Below, piece after piece: positions 1 through 8,565 of a stretch of 47,955 nucleotides of DNA. The stretch spans positions 1 through 47,955 of the forward strand of contig CABWZP010000007.1 in assembly GCA_902509965.1 (NCBI GenBank). The letters are read 5' to 3'. Each line of letters opens with the position of its first letter. Within the stretch, counting starts at the first letter, position 1. A model generated the notes under the pieces. It was not told the origin of the DNA, searched no databases, and saw only the letters and a list, made by a program, of their open reading frames with translations. The translations under genes were made by a program, and so were the position numbers. Source of the stretch: an uncultured SAR86 cluster bacterium. GTDB lineage: Bacteria > Pseudomonadota > Gammaproteobacteria > Magnimaribacterales > D2472.

Positions 1-1
1 T

Positions 2-205
2 GTTAATATGTCCTCTACATTTTTTCAAGACAATACCTACTTATCTATTTTTGTTAAAAATATTTTTAATGAAAGGGGTGTAACAGGTGCATTTTTAAAT
101 CCAGCATTTGGTCCCTCACCATCTCAAGGATTTTATGGAAGTAATAATAGAGAATTCTTTGCACTACCAAGAACAGTTGGCATATCTTTAAATAGATCTT
201 TCTAA
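2..205 (+). CDS. TonB-dependent receptor, C-terminal end (partial)
   Basis: Open from the left edge with no stop, so this is the last 68 or so residues of a longer protein. The visible part alternates short polar and hydrophobic stretches, has an 'NIFNERGVTGAF' turn and ends in an aromatic residue (RSF), as the last beta-strands of TonB-dependent outer-membrane receptors do ('GRTYGISLxxxF'-like end). The family imports scarce ligands across the outer membrane using TonB energy. The next gene starts 9 bases after its stop in the same frame, so the receptor probably feeds the exported hydrolase and carrier that follow. The ligand cannot be told from this fragment. Confidence 0.75.
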   Translation, partial: VNMSSTFFQDNTYLSIFVKNIFNERGVTGAFLNPAFGPSPSQGFYGSNNREFFALPRTVGISLNRSF

Positions 206-214
206 ATAAAACCT

Positions 215-1879
215 TTGCACAGGCTTTTATTACTTATTTTATGCATTCCACTAGCTTCTCAGGAGCTAGTGGATGTTCTATGGGGAAATGAAAGGTTAAC
301 AAATACATATAGTTATCAGGAAATAAATAAATTAACTATAGAAGGCCTTGAAGATAGTAAGCCTATTAGCGGAATTTTAAGTCTTGATAAAGATGCTATT
401 GGAAAAGGTTATAAAGTTCTAGTTGACGATAGAAAGATATATAAAAACATACACGAAGACATCCCAACTTTTTCATTAGGGTTCATGTCTAGTAGAGGAA
501 AAGCATACCCATCTATAACAAAAATTATTCAAACAGATCATCCATTCTGGAATATTCAATTTGGTATTGGTACATCAAAAAAAGATAAACAATCTAGTAA
601 TACATTAGTGGTTTTACCCTTTAGTCTAGTTCATAAAAATGCTAATTGTGTTCATTCAGGGTTAGCTATTTTCGCAATTTCAACAGCTAATATAATTTCA
701 AATATTCTATTTGAGATAGCTAGTGAAACTTGTGCTTATTACAAGTTTGATTTAGTTGGTTTATATCCAGTTTCTTTTTCTGCAGCTAATATTACTAAAA
801 TCGAGCCTATAGATATAAAAAAATTGGAGGGCAACCCTACACTAGTTAGGCCTATTGAAGACTTGTATTCTAAATTCTCTCTTAATAATGATTCTTTTTT
901 AAATTCATCTTATATAAATCCATCTAATGTTTCATTATTTGGTGTTATTGATGAAAACAACCATTATGTCAGTAGTTGTAATACTAGATTAGGTGAATAT
1001 CCTTTCTGTGACCAGCTGTTACTTCCATCCTATTCACTGGCTAAATCTATTGCTGGCTCCTTGAGCCTATCTCTTATAGAAAATGAATTTGGCCCCATAA
1101 GCAATTTAATGGTTAATGATTTAGTAAAGGAATGCGATCAAAGAAAATGGAAAGGAGTTTCTTTAGAAAACCTGTCTGATATGGCAACTGGTCAATATAT
1201 AAATGCTACTCATGACCGTGATGAGAGCGGCGCATCATCAATTCAACTTATTTTTAATTTATTAACTCATAAAGAAAAATTAAACAAAGCTTGTAAAGCT
1301 TTTCCAAAAAAAACAAAACCTGGTAGGAAGTTTGTTTATCACACATCTGATACTTATATCCTCGGATCAGCAATGAATAATTTTTTAAAGTTAAACACTC
1401 GATATGAAGACTACTTTAATGATTTTTTAATTCCATTTTTTAAAAAAAATAATTTTAGTCAAGTCTCAGAATCTGTTTTAAGAACAGATGATAATGTTAA
1501 TCAACCATATACAGGATGGGGTATGTTTTTTATTCGCGAAGATTTGGAGCATATTTCAAGCATTATGCATAAAGTAATGAAAAATAACTCTGAAAATTTT
1601 AAATTTTTACATGAAGCTTTAAACCCTAAAACAGACAACTCTTTATCAGCAATCCCTGGAGTTAATATTTATTACAATAATGGTTTTTGGTCTAGAAAAT
1701 TTGATAAATCAATTTTTAATTGTAAAGAAGATGTTTGGGTCCCATTCATGTCTGGCTTTGGCGGAATAACTTTTGCTTTCCTTCCTAATGGTATGACTTA
1801 TTATTATTTTAGCGATGGATATGAGTATGCTTGGGAGTCAGCTGTATTTTCATCGAATTCTATAAAACCTTTTTGTTAA
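215..1879 (+). CDS. Exported serine hydrolase, beta-lactamase/NylB fold (family S12-like)
   Basis: 554 residues from a TTG start. That start is chosen because it gives a clean signal peptide (MHRLLLLILCIPLASQ) and nothing in frame lies between it and the receptor stop at 203-205. The catalytic S-x-x-K is visible as S274-L-A-K277, and Y375-H-T-S is followed by D-T-Y-I-L-G, which matches the tyrosine motif of 6-aminohexanoate-dimer hydrolase (NylB)-type enzymes. A glycine-rich 'SGFGG' lies near the C-terminus. The family hydrolyses amide or ester bonds. I infer a periplasmic enzyme that trims the substrate delivered by the receptor upstream. An esterase or a peptidase role is equally possible; the substrate is unknown. 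Confidence 0.75.
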   Translation: MHRLLLLILCIPLASQELVDVLWGNERLTNTYSYQEINKLTIEGLEDSKPISGILSLDKDAIGKGYKVLVDDRKIYKNIHEDIPTFSLGFMSSRGKAYPSITKIIQTDHPFWNIQFGIGTSKKDKQSSNTLVVLPFSLVHKNANCVHSGLAIFAISTANIISNILFEIASETCAYYKFDLVGLYPVSFSAANITKIEPIDIKKLEGNPTLVRPIEDLYSKFSLNNDSFLNSSYINPSNVSLFGVIDENNHYVSSCNTRLGEYPFCDQLLLPSYSLAKSIAGSLSLSLIENEFGPISNLMVNDLVKECDQRKWKGVSLENLSDMATGQYINATHDRDESGASSIQLIFNLLTHKEKLNKACKAFPKKTKPGRKFVYHTSDTYILGSAMNNFLKLNTRYEDYFNDFLIPFFKKNNFSQVSESVLRTDDNVNQPYTGWGMFFIREDLEHISSIMHKVMKNNSENFKFLHEALNPKTDNSLSAIPGVNIYYNNGFWSRKFDKSIFNCKEDVWVPFMSGFGGITFAFLPNGMTYYYFSDGYEYAWESAVFSSNSIKPFC

Positions 1880-1887
1880 TATAACTT

Positions 1888-3054
1888 ATGACTACATACA
1901 AATTTTCCTCAACCCTTAATCAATCAAGCGTTTTAGCTGCAATCCTTTACAGTATCGTAGCTACTGCTGGTCTTTTTTATGTAAATCTTGGTGGGGCCTT
2001 CTTATCAGCTTTTGTTGATGGTTTAGGAGTAGAAAGAGATGTAGCTGGCTATATTGTAAGCGCAAATAAATATGGGGCAGCATTTGGAGCCTTAATAGCA
2101 ACTTTTATTGTTAAAAGAGTTGAATGGCGCAAGGTAATTCGTCTTTTATTTATGGCTCTGATAGCTTTTGATTTGATATCTACTCAATTTTCAAATCCTC
2201 AAACTTTAATTATTTTAAGATTTATTCATGGCACCATAGGAGGACTTTCAGTTGGTATAGGACTTTCAATTATTGCTAGAACATATAACCCAGATAAAAT
2301 TTTTGGGATGCTTTTAGTTGTTCAGTATAGCTTTGGTAGCTTAGGAATATGGCTTGTACCAAGACTTGTTGATAGTTTTGGATATAGTGCCGCATTTGGA
2401 ACTTTGATAAGTTTTACCTTAATGACACTTTTAATTTTGCCATTTGTTCCAAATGTTGAGTCTCCTTCTAAATCTGATAATACCACTTCAGGTTTATTTC
2501 AAATTCCAATGACTATGATGTTGTTTTTTGTTCTGTGTGCTCTATTTTTATTCCAAGCTGCAAATATGGGAGTTGCAGATTATGCTTTTGAATTAGGAAA
2601 AGATATTGGATTATCAAATATCGAAATAAGTAATATTCTTACACTAGCTAATATTATCTCAATTTCAGGCGGACTCCTTGTTTATATCATTGGAACTAGG
2701 TTTGGTAGGACAATCCCTCTAATCATTGGTATATCTGTAGCTTCTATTTTTACATACTTACTTCACTATTCAGACAATACAAATATCTACTTTATAGCAA
2801 ATACATTCACTGGAATAGCATGGGGCTTCACTATCCCTTATTTACTAGGTTTATGTGCAACTTTTGATTTTCATGGTCAAATGGCAGCTCTAGCAGGATT
2901 TGTATCTAAGATGGGTCTAGCATCGGGACCACTTGTTGGCTCCTTATTTATAATTAGCAATGGTTTCTCTTACATCATTAATTTAGCAACTATCGCACTC
3001 ATGATTGCATTGATTCTTTCTGTATATGTGAGTAAAAACCATGAGAAATCTTAA
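1888..3054 (+). CDS. MFS transporter
   Basis: 388 residues with about 12 hydrophobic segments and no large soluble domain. 'FGALIATFIVKRVEWRK' has the small-residue and basic-loop pattern found between helices 2 and 3 of major facilitator carriers. It would move a small organic compound across the inner membrane. It starts 8 bases after the serine hydrolase stop, and its own TAA (3052-3054) is directly followed by the ATG of the amidohydrolase, so it sits inside a tight operon. The substrate is probably what the periplasmic hydrolase releases (inference from position only). Confidence 0.85.
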   Translation: MTTYKFSSTLNQSSVLAAILYSIVATAGLFYVNLGGAFLSAFVDGLGVERDVAGYIVSANKYGAAFGALIATFIVKRVEWRKVIRLLFMALIAFDLISTQFSNPQTLIILRFIHGTIGGLSVGIGLSIIARTYNPDKIFGMLLVVQYSFGSLGIWLVPRLVDSFGYSAAFGTLISFTLMTLLILPFVPNVESPSKSDNTTSGLFQIPMTMMLFFVLCALFLFQAANMGVADYAFELGKDIGLSNIEISNILTLANIISISGGLLVYIIGTRFGRTIPLIIGISVASIFTYLLHYSDNTNIYFIANTFTGIAWGFTIPYLLGLCATFDFHGQMAALAGFVSKMGLASGPLVGSLFIISNGFSYIINLATIALMIALILSVYVSKNHEKS

Positions 3055-3906
3055 ATGACTATTTTAAAAGTTGGAGCTCTTCAATTAGCATTAAATAAAT
3101 CTAATAATTTAGATTATGTTATTAATTCTATTGAAAAATTCTGTGCAGAAAATGAAGCATTGGAATTAGTTGTTTTAAGTGAGCTTGCTATAGGAGGTTC
3201 AGGAGCTAAGAATACTGAATATACATTAGATAAATATATAAATACTTTCGCATCCTTAGCTAAAAAATTAAATATTTGGCTTATTCCTGGAACATTTTAT
3301 GAGCATGAAGGAGATAGTATTTTTAATACTGCCCCTGTTTTTAATTCTAAGGGCGATCTTGTTACTAAAGCGCGTAAATTATATCCGTGGCTTCCTTATG
3401 AATTAAACGTAGATAGTGGAAATAATATTTGTGTTTTTGATATGCCTGGGAAGGGAACTATTGGTCTACATATATGTTATGACTTATGGTTTCCTGAGAC
3501 AAGTAGAGCGCTAGCTCTTGCTGGAGCAGAATTAATAATTAATCCAACACTTACTCCAACAAAAGATAGAGAAATTGAGACTCTTATGGTTAGAACAACA
3601 GCTGCACAACAACAAGCTTACTATATTGATGTTAATAGTTGTGGCGATCAAGGCTGTGGACTTTCAATTGCTGCAGACCCAGATGGTAATGTTTTACATA
3701 AATCTTCTGATCAAGAGGATTTATTTACTATTGATGTTGATTTTGATATATCTCATAATTCAAGAATTAAAGGGTTTATGGGGTTAGGTCAAAACTTAAA
3801 GAGCTATAGAGATAGATCTTTCAATGAATTAGTTATCACACCTAAAAATCAAGATTACCTTGATAATTTAGGTGACTTAAAAGATTTTAATAAGGAAAAC
3901 CAATGA
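3055..3906 (+). CDS. Carbon-nitrogen hydrolase (nitrilase superfamily amidase)
   Basis: 283 residues, cytosolic, with the full Glu-Lys-Cys triad of the nitrilase superfamily: E43 in 'LSELAIGG', K108 in 'KARKLYPW' and C141 in 'HICYDLWFPE'. These enzymes cleave nitriles, amides or N-carbamoyl compounds; the C-Y-D-L-x-F-P-E form is common in amidases and N-carbamoyl amidohydrolases rather than true nitrilases. The gene begins immediately after the MFS stop and overlaps the aminotransferase by an ATGA, so the two enzymes are made together. A likely sequence is release of an amine or omega-amino acid here, followed by transamination by the next gene. The exact substrate is not predictable. Confidence 0.85.
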   Translation: MTILKVGALQLALNKSNNLDYVINSIEKFCAENEALELVVLSELAIGGSGAKNTEYTLDKYINTFASLAKKLNIWLIPGTFYEHEGDSIFNTAPVFNSKGDLVTKARKLYPWLPYELNVDSGNNICVFDMPGKGTIGLHICYDLWFPETSRALALAGAELIINPTLTPTKDREIETLMVRTTAAQQQAYYIDVNSCGDQGCGLSIAADPDGNVLHKSSDQEDLFTIDVDFDISHNSRIKGFMGLGQNLKSYRDRSFNELVITPKNQDYLDNLGDLKDFNKENQ

Positions 3907-5273
3907 GTATTAAAGAAGTAAAAAACTTAGAAAAAATAGATAAAACTAATCTATTTCACCCTATAACGAATTTAAAATCACATGCCTCTGAAGATGTTTT
4001 AATTCTTGATAGGGGAGAGGGTATTTATGTTTATGATAAAGAAGGTAAGAAATATTTAGAAGGTTTAGCTGGTCTATGGTGTACATCACTGGGTTATGGT
4101 GTAAAAGAGTTGGGCGAAGTTGCTTCGGAGCAAATGACAAAATTAGGTTACTCATCTCTCTTCACGTCTAAAAGTCATGAGCCAGCAATTTTATTATCAG
4201 AAAAATTAATTGAAATGTCTCCATATGATAAAGGCAAAGTTTTTTTTGGTAATTCAGGTTCTGATGCTAACGATACACAGCTTAAGTTATATACCTACTA
4301 CAACAATGCATTAGGTAATAATTCAAAGAAAAAAATTATATCTAGGATGAAGGGTTACCATGGTGTAACCGTTGCCAGCGCTAGTATGACTGGTTTACCT
4401 GCACAGCATAAGTTATTTGATTTACCTGCAGATGGTTTTTTTCATATTGATACTCCACATTTTTATAGAGGAGCACTTGATAACGAAAGTGAAGAAGAAT
4501 ATGTTTCAAGATTAACTATTAATTTAGATAATTTGATAAATAAGGAAGGGCCTGAGAATATTGCTGCCATGATTGCAGAACCGTTGATGGGTGCTGGAGG
4601 GGTAATCATTCCTCCAAAAAATTATTTCCCTAGTATTCAGAAAGTTTTAAATAAATATTCTATACCTCTTATAGATGATGAGGTTGTATGCGCTTTTGGA
4701 AGAACTGGGAATGTTTGGGGAGCTGATACTTTTGATATGAAGCCATCATCTATAACTATAGCTAAAGCACTATCTTCCGGGTATATACCGATTAGTGCAG
4801 TAATTGTCCCTGATGAACTATATGATCCCATTAAAGACGCTAGTGGTGATATAGGTATTTTTGGTCATGGTTATACCTATTCAGGCCATCCTGTAGCATG
4901 CGCAGTCGCCTTAAAAACATTAGAAATATATGAAAGAGATAAAATTTTTGAGCACGTTGCTTCGATATCTGATTATTTTCAAGCAAGAGTAAAAAAACTA
5001 AATTTATTTGAAAGTGTTGGAGAGGCTAGGGGTGTTGGTCTTATATGTGGAATTGAGTTAGTTAGTGATAAAGCTACCAAAGCAGGATTTGCCCCAATGG
5101 GTTCAGCTGGAAGAGTTGTAGCAAAAGCATGCCAAGATGAGGGTTTAATCGTAAGAGCTATAGGTGATGTAATAGCAATGTGCCCACCTCTTATAATTAC
5201 TACAAATCAAATAGATGAAATGTTTGATATGTTTGAGTTAGCATTAAAAAAAGCAGAGAGTAAAATTCTTTGA
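3903..5273 (+). CDS. Class III aminotransferase (omega-amino acid or amine:pyruvate type)
   Basis: 456 residues. PLP-enzyme landmarks are present: 'GNSGSDAND' phosphate-binding loop, 'YHG' after it, D259 in 'IDDEVVCAFGRTG' and the Schiff-base lysine K288 in 'ITIAKALSSGY'. The 'GLAGLWCTSLGYG' stretch resembles putrescine/omega-amino acid:pyruvate aminotransferases such as SpuC. The product is an aldehyde plus alanine if pyruvate is the acceptor, which fits the alanine dehydrogenase gene nearby at 6292. The start overlaps the amidohydrolase stop (ATGA). Beta-alanine, taurine or diamines are all possible donors. Confidence 0.88.
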   Translation: MSIKEVKNLEKIDKTNLFHPITNLKSHASEDVLILDRGEGIYVYDKEGKKYLEGLAGLWCTSLGYGVKELGEVASEQMTKLGYSSLFTSKSHEPAILLSEKLIEMSPYDKGKVFFGNSGSDANDTQLKLYTYYNNALGNNSKKKIISRMKGYHGVTVASASMTGLPAQHKLFDLPADGFFHIDTPHFYRGALDNESEEEYVSRLTINLDNLINKEGPENIAAMIAEPLMGAGGVIIPPKNYFPSIQKVLNKYSIPLIDDEVVCAFGRTGNVWGADTFDMKPSSITIAKALSSGYIPISAVIVPDELYDPIKDASGDIGIFGHGYTYSGHPVACAVALKTLEIYERDKIFEHVASISDYFQARVKKLNLFESVGEARGVGLICGIELVSDKATKAGFAPMGSAGRVVAKACQDEGLIVRAIGDVIAMCPPLIITTNQIDEMFDMFELALKKAESKIL

Positions 5274-5325
5274 TATTTATATCTTTTCGTTATACATCAC
5301 TCATTAATTAATATATCTTATCTAT

Positions 5326-6225
5326 ATGAGATATCGTCATATAGAAGTTTTCTATTCAGTTTTTATTCATGGTTCTGTTACTAAAGCTGCTCATGATTTA
5401 AATGTCACACAACCTTCAATTAGCAAAATATTAAGCCAGTCAGAATCTGATCTTGGAATAAAATTATTCGAAAGATTGAATAAGAAGATGATACCAACTC
5501 AAGAAGCTAAAATATTATTTCCCTATGCACAAAAAATTCATAATAATTTATCAAATTTTAAAAAGGTTTCCTCTAATCTAGTTGAGAAACCTCAAGGTGA
5601 TTTAAATATAGCAGCGACTCATGCACTCGGCATAGACTATTTACCAGAGGCTATCTCTAAATTTAGTGCCCTTAATTCTAAAGCTACTTTTGAAACAGTA
5701 ACCCTGCATTATGAAGAAATTATTAAACAAGTTTTAGAGTTAAAGGTTGATGTAGGTATAGTTTATGACCCAGTTCCACATGATGATCTTATCAACCAGC
5801 CAATCATCAATGGTAAATTTGTTGTAATAGCACCACAATCTTTTTTCCCTAATAAAACAGAAGTTAGTATTGATGATATAAAAACACAACCATTTATAAA
5901 GATAACAGATAAAGTTGGCCCAAGAGGACCCTTAGGAAGTAAATTAGAAGAATATTTACTAAAAAATTCATTAAATCTTAATCCTACTTTTAATACAGAA
6001 ACCTACCAAGTGGCTCTCGCGCTTGTTTCAAAAGGAATGGGTATTACAATTACTGATAAAATATCTGCAGAAAGTTCGTCTCATCCAAATATAAAAATTC
6101 TTGAGTTAAAGCCTGATCTCGAGTTTAGTCTTGAAATAGTCTATTCAAAATCAAACCCTTTATCACTGATAAATAAAAGTTTTATAAGCTTTTTATCTAA
6201 TTTTGAATATCATAATGACATATAA
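5326..6225 (+). CDS. LysR-family transcriptional regulator
   Basis: 299 residues, normal for the family. The N-terminal winged helix-turn-helix is clear (H-I-E-V-F-Y-S-V, then 'GSVTKAAHDLNVTQPSISK' at about 21-39), followed by the periplasmic-binding-like effector domain with 'VDVGIVYDPVP' and 'LALVSKGMGITI'. It lies between the amide/amine block and alanine dehydrogenase, 52 bases after the aminotransferase, and probably controls one or both with a substrate as co-inducer. I could not assign a convincing T-N11-A operator in the short, AT-rich flanks. Confidence 0.92.
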   Translation: MRYRHIEVFYSVFIHGSVTKAAHDLNVTQPSISKILSQSESDLGIKLFERLNKKMIPTQEAKILFPYAQKIHNNLSNFKKVSSNLVEKPQGDLNIAATHALGIDYLPEAISKFSALNSKATFETVTLHYEEIIKQVLELKVDVGIVYDPVPHDDLINQPIINGKFVVIAPQSFFPNKTEVSIDDIKTQPFIKITDKVGPRGPLGSKLEEYLLKNSLNLNPTFNTETYQVALALVSKGMGITITDKISAESSSHPNIKILELKPDLEFSLEIVYSKSNPLSLINKSFISFLSNFEYHNDI

Positions 6226-6291
6226 CTTTTTGGAATACTTATATAATTTTTTTTCACTTATATTACTAGCTTAATATGGTACATTAGCCAA

Positions 6292-7380
6292 ATGATCATA
6301 GGCGTTCCATCAGAAGTAAAAAATAATGAATTTAGAGTTGGATTAACTCCTAGCTCGGTTAAAACTATAGTTAACCATGGTCATTCTGTATATATACAAA
6401 ATAATGCTGGATTTAATGTAGGTTTCTCTAATGATGACTATATTAATGCTGGTGCTAAAATTTTAGACACAGGAGCTGAAATTTATTCCCATGCTGAACT
6501 TGTTATAAAGGTTAAAGAGCCCATTGAGTCCGAGTACCAATATTTACGAAACGATTTAACATTATTTACTTATCTTCACCTTGCAGGTGATCTTGTAAAC
6601 GCAAAAAAACTTATTGCTACAGGGGTAAGAGGTATTGCATATGAAACAGTAACCTCAGATGACGGATCTATGCCACTGTTAGCACCTATGAGTGCAATAG
6701 CTGGTCAAATAAGCATTGTAGTAGGCTCATATCATTTACTTAAACACAATTTAGGAAAGGGAGTATTGATCGGTTCTTTTGGTGATATTTCTCCTAGAAT
6801 AGTAACTGTAATTGGAGGAGGTGTTGCAGGAACTGAAGCTGTTTCAAAAGCTGTTGCAAATAATGCTTTCGTAAAAGTCATTGACCTTTCTAAGGATAAA
6901 CTTGTTGAGCTTGAAGCAAGATTTGGGAATCAGAATATTGAATATATATTATCTTCACCACAGAATATTCAAGATGCTATTGCTATCTCTGACTTGGTTA
7001 TTGGAGCAGTTTACGTCATTGGCAAAGAAGCCCCTAAGATAGTTACTCTAGATATGCTCAAAGCAATGAAGCCTGGGACCGTCATGGTAGATATCTCCAT
7101 TGATCAAGGAGGCTGTTTTGAATCAAGTAAACCAACAACTCATGATAATCCAACTTTTTTAGTTGATGGTGTTCTTCATTACTGTGTAACAAATATGCCT
7201 GGTGCTGTTCCTTTAACAGCAACGGAAGCTTTAAATAAAGAAACTTTACCTTATATTTTAGAATTGGCAAATAAAGGAATTGAAGTAGCTTTAGATGAGA
7301 ATATTCATTTAAAAAATGGTCTTAATACTCAAGATGGCAAGATTATGCATCCAGCAGTAGATGAAGCTTTAAATAAATAA
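6292..7380 (+). CDS. ald: Alanine dehydrogenase
   Basis: 362 residues. The N-terminus (M-I-I-G-V-P-S-E-V-K-N-N-E-F-R-V) and 'YLHLAGD' with the catalytic histidine match alanine dehydrogenases; the NAD-binding Rossmann motif is 'VIGGGVAGTEA' at about 174-184; 'NMPGAVPLTAT' near the end is characteristic. It converts L-alanine, NAD+ and water into pyruvate, ammonium and NADH. Beside a class III aminotransferase it would regenerate pyruvate as amino acceptor and release nitrogen. Its start is 66 bases after the LysR gene; a TATAAT-like box lies at about 6240-6246. Confidence 0.93.
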   Translation: MIIGVPSEVKNNEFRVGLTPSSVKTIVNHGHSVYIQNNAGFNVGFSNDDYINAGAKILDTGAEIYSHAELVIKVKEPIESEYQYLRNDLTLFTYLHLAGDLVNAKKLIATGVRGIAYETVTSDDGSMPLLAPMSAIAGQISIVVGSYHLLKHNLGKGVLIGSFGDISPRIVTVIGGGVAGTEAVSKAVANNAFVKVIDLSKDKLVELEARFGNQNIEYILSSPQNIQDAIAISDLVIGAVYVIGKEAPKIVTLDMLKAMKPGTVMVDISIDQGGCFESSKPTTHDNPTFLVDGVLHYCVTNMPGAVPLTATEALNKETLPYILELANKGIEVALDENIHLKNGLNTQDGKIMHPAVDEALNK

Positions 7381-7452
7381 AATCTTTCATTTTTTTATAT
7401 AGTATTTTTTTTATTCTCTATATATAATTTTTGTGAGTGTCGTATTTATAGA

Positions 7453-7482
7453 TTGACATGGGGATTTATAAATATATATATT
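7453..7482 (+). promoter_or_regulatory. Strong sigma70-type promoter of the leader/EamA unit
   Basis: A consensus -35 TTGACA (7453-7458) is followed by TATATT (7477-7482) at 18 bases, or TATATA (7475-7480) at 16 bases. It is one of the best -35 boxes in any intergenic region of the window. The start of transcription would fall near 7488-7492, giving a leader of about 170 bases before the EamA start codon. No experimental support; called from sequence alone. Confidence 0.6.
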
Positions 7483-7487
7483 CTTAC

Positions 7488-7659
7488 CCTACGAAGGAGG
7501 TGGTCCTATTAGTATTAATATTAAATCAGGAAATGGAGGGTTCACCTTTTGACAAAAGGTAAATCATAAATTTTCGACTGTAAGTTATAATTTATAACGA
7601 ACAGATTTTTTTATAAAACCCTCAAATTAATTTTTGGGGGTTTTTTTTATTTTTTAAGT
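7488..7659 (+). promoter_or_regulatory. Structured leader with antiterminator/terminator switch (candidate attenuator or riboswitch)
   Basis: The leader contains an AAGGAGGT element (7494-7501), a perfect hairpin ACCTTTT-GAC-AAAAGGT (7544-7560), a second hairpin at 7578-7604 (CTGT/ACAG, a 2x2 internal loop, then GTTATAA/TTATAAC) and a terminator at 7615-7644. GAGGGTT at 7536-7542 is exactly complementary to AACCCTC at 7617-7623, the left arm of the terminator. That pairing would enclose both hairpins as a three-way junction and abolish the terminator. Two short reading frames exist: ATT 7508 to TGA 7552 (14 residues), well spaced from AAGGAGG, and GTG 7500 to TAA 7562 (20 residues), too close to it. 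Three GGA motifs also allow a CsrA role. I matched it to no known riboswitch class. Confidence 0.55.
7615..7650 (+). terminator. Rho-independent terminator just upstream of the EamA gene
   Basis: AAAACCCTCAAA (7615-7626) pairs with TTTGGGGGTTTT (7633-7644) around a 6-base loop with one T-G pair, and the T-rich tail continues to about 7655. It is the only strong terminator I found. It ends within 10 bases of the EamA ATG at 7660, so transcripts from the 7453 promoter must read through it to express that gene. Confidence 0.8.
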
Positions 7660-8523
7660 ATGCAATTAAGATATTGGTTTTTATTAGTTTTACTCGGTGC
7701 CATTTGGGGAAGCTCTTTTATGTTTATTAAAATAGCTACACCTGAGTTCGGTCCAATTACATTAGTTGGTTTGCGGTTATTACTCGCAGGATCATTATTT
7801 TTGCCTTTCCTTTTAATGCCAAAATATTTAAATCAGGTAAAAGGCCACACAAAGAAAATTTTGTTTCTTAGCTTATTTAATACTGCTATTCCTTTTACTT
7901 TGTTTTCTTATGCTTCACTTAGCTCCAATTCTAATATGTTAGCAATATTAAATTCTTCTGCAGCATTATTTACAATGATTGTTGCCTATTTTTGGATTAA
8001 TGAACAAGTGAGTAAAAAACAAATATTAGGATTAATAATTGGCTTTATTGGAATAGTGGTTCTAGTTAACCCTTTTAATGCTCAAACAACATTATTAGCA
8101 AGCTTGGCTTGTTTATTAGCCGCTCTATGCTATGGAATATCAAATGTATTTATACAAAAATTTGCTACCAAAGTGAATAAATTAGTTCTTATTGGATGGT
8201 CATTAAATATTGGTGGATTAATTTATTTACCTTATACAATTTCATCATTTCCTATAGTTGCACCATCAAATGAAGCTATCATGAGTCTTATTTGGTTAGG
8301 TGCTGTTGGAACAGGTTTAGCATTTATTGGTTATATAAGACTAATTGAAAAAATAGGTGCCGTTAGAACTTCAACAGTTGCATACTTTCTTCCAGTATTC
8401 GGAATTATTTGGGGAAATATTTTTTTAAATGAACAAGTTACCTTTGTTGTTGCAATTGGATGCTTTATGGTTTTAACAGGAATATTTGTTGCTAATACCA
8501 GTAAGCCTTCAACTAAGTTGTAA
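7660..8523 (+). CDS. EamA/DMT-superfamily transporter
   Basis: 287 residues with ten hydrophobic segments in two EamA repeats. 'LGAIWGSSFMFIKIA' at the start and 'LLRLLLAG'-like helix 2 are typical of drug/metabolite transporters, which usually export amino acids, metabolites or drugs. Its ATG follows a terminator by only a few bases and a strong promoter by about 180, so expression is probably set by readthrough of the structured leader. The upstream gene is alanine dehydrogenase; export of an amino acid is a reasonable guess but cannot be shown. Confidence 0.9.
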   Translation: MQLRYWFLLVLLGAIWGSSFMFIKIATPEFGPITLVGLRLLLAGSLFLPFLLMPKYLNQVKGHTKKILFLSLFNTAIPFTLFSYASLSSNSNMLAILNSSAALFTMIVAYFWINEQVSKKQILGLIIGFIGIVVLVNPFNAQTTLLASLACLLAALCYGISNVFIQKFATKVNKLVLIGWSLNIGGLIYLPYTISSFPIVAPSNEAIMSLIWLGAVGTGLAFIGYIRLIEKIGAVRTSTVAYFLPVFGIIWGNIFLNEQVTFVVAIGCFMVLTGIFVANTSKPSTKL

Positions 8524-8565
8524 ATCATATTTTTTCAGTCTATATTTAATTATGGTGTTTATTAA

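Noticed and set aside
5274-6291. LysR operator sites around the regulator gene and before alanine dehydrogenase.
   Set aside because: Several T-N11-A matches exist but the flanks are so AT-rich that none stands out.
7500-7562. A GTG-started 20-residue frame in the EamA leader.
   Set aside because: Its start directly touches the AAGGAGG element, leaving no spacing for initiation; the structured RNA explains the conservation-like features better.
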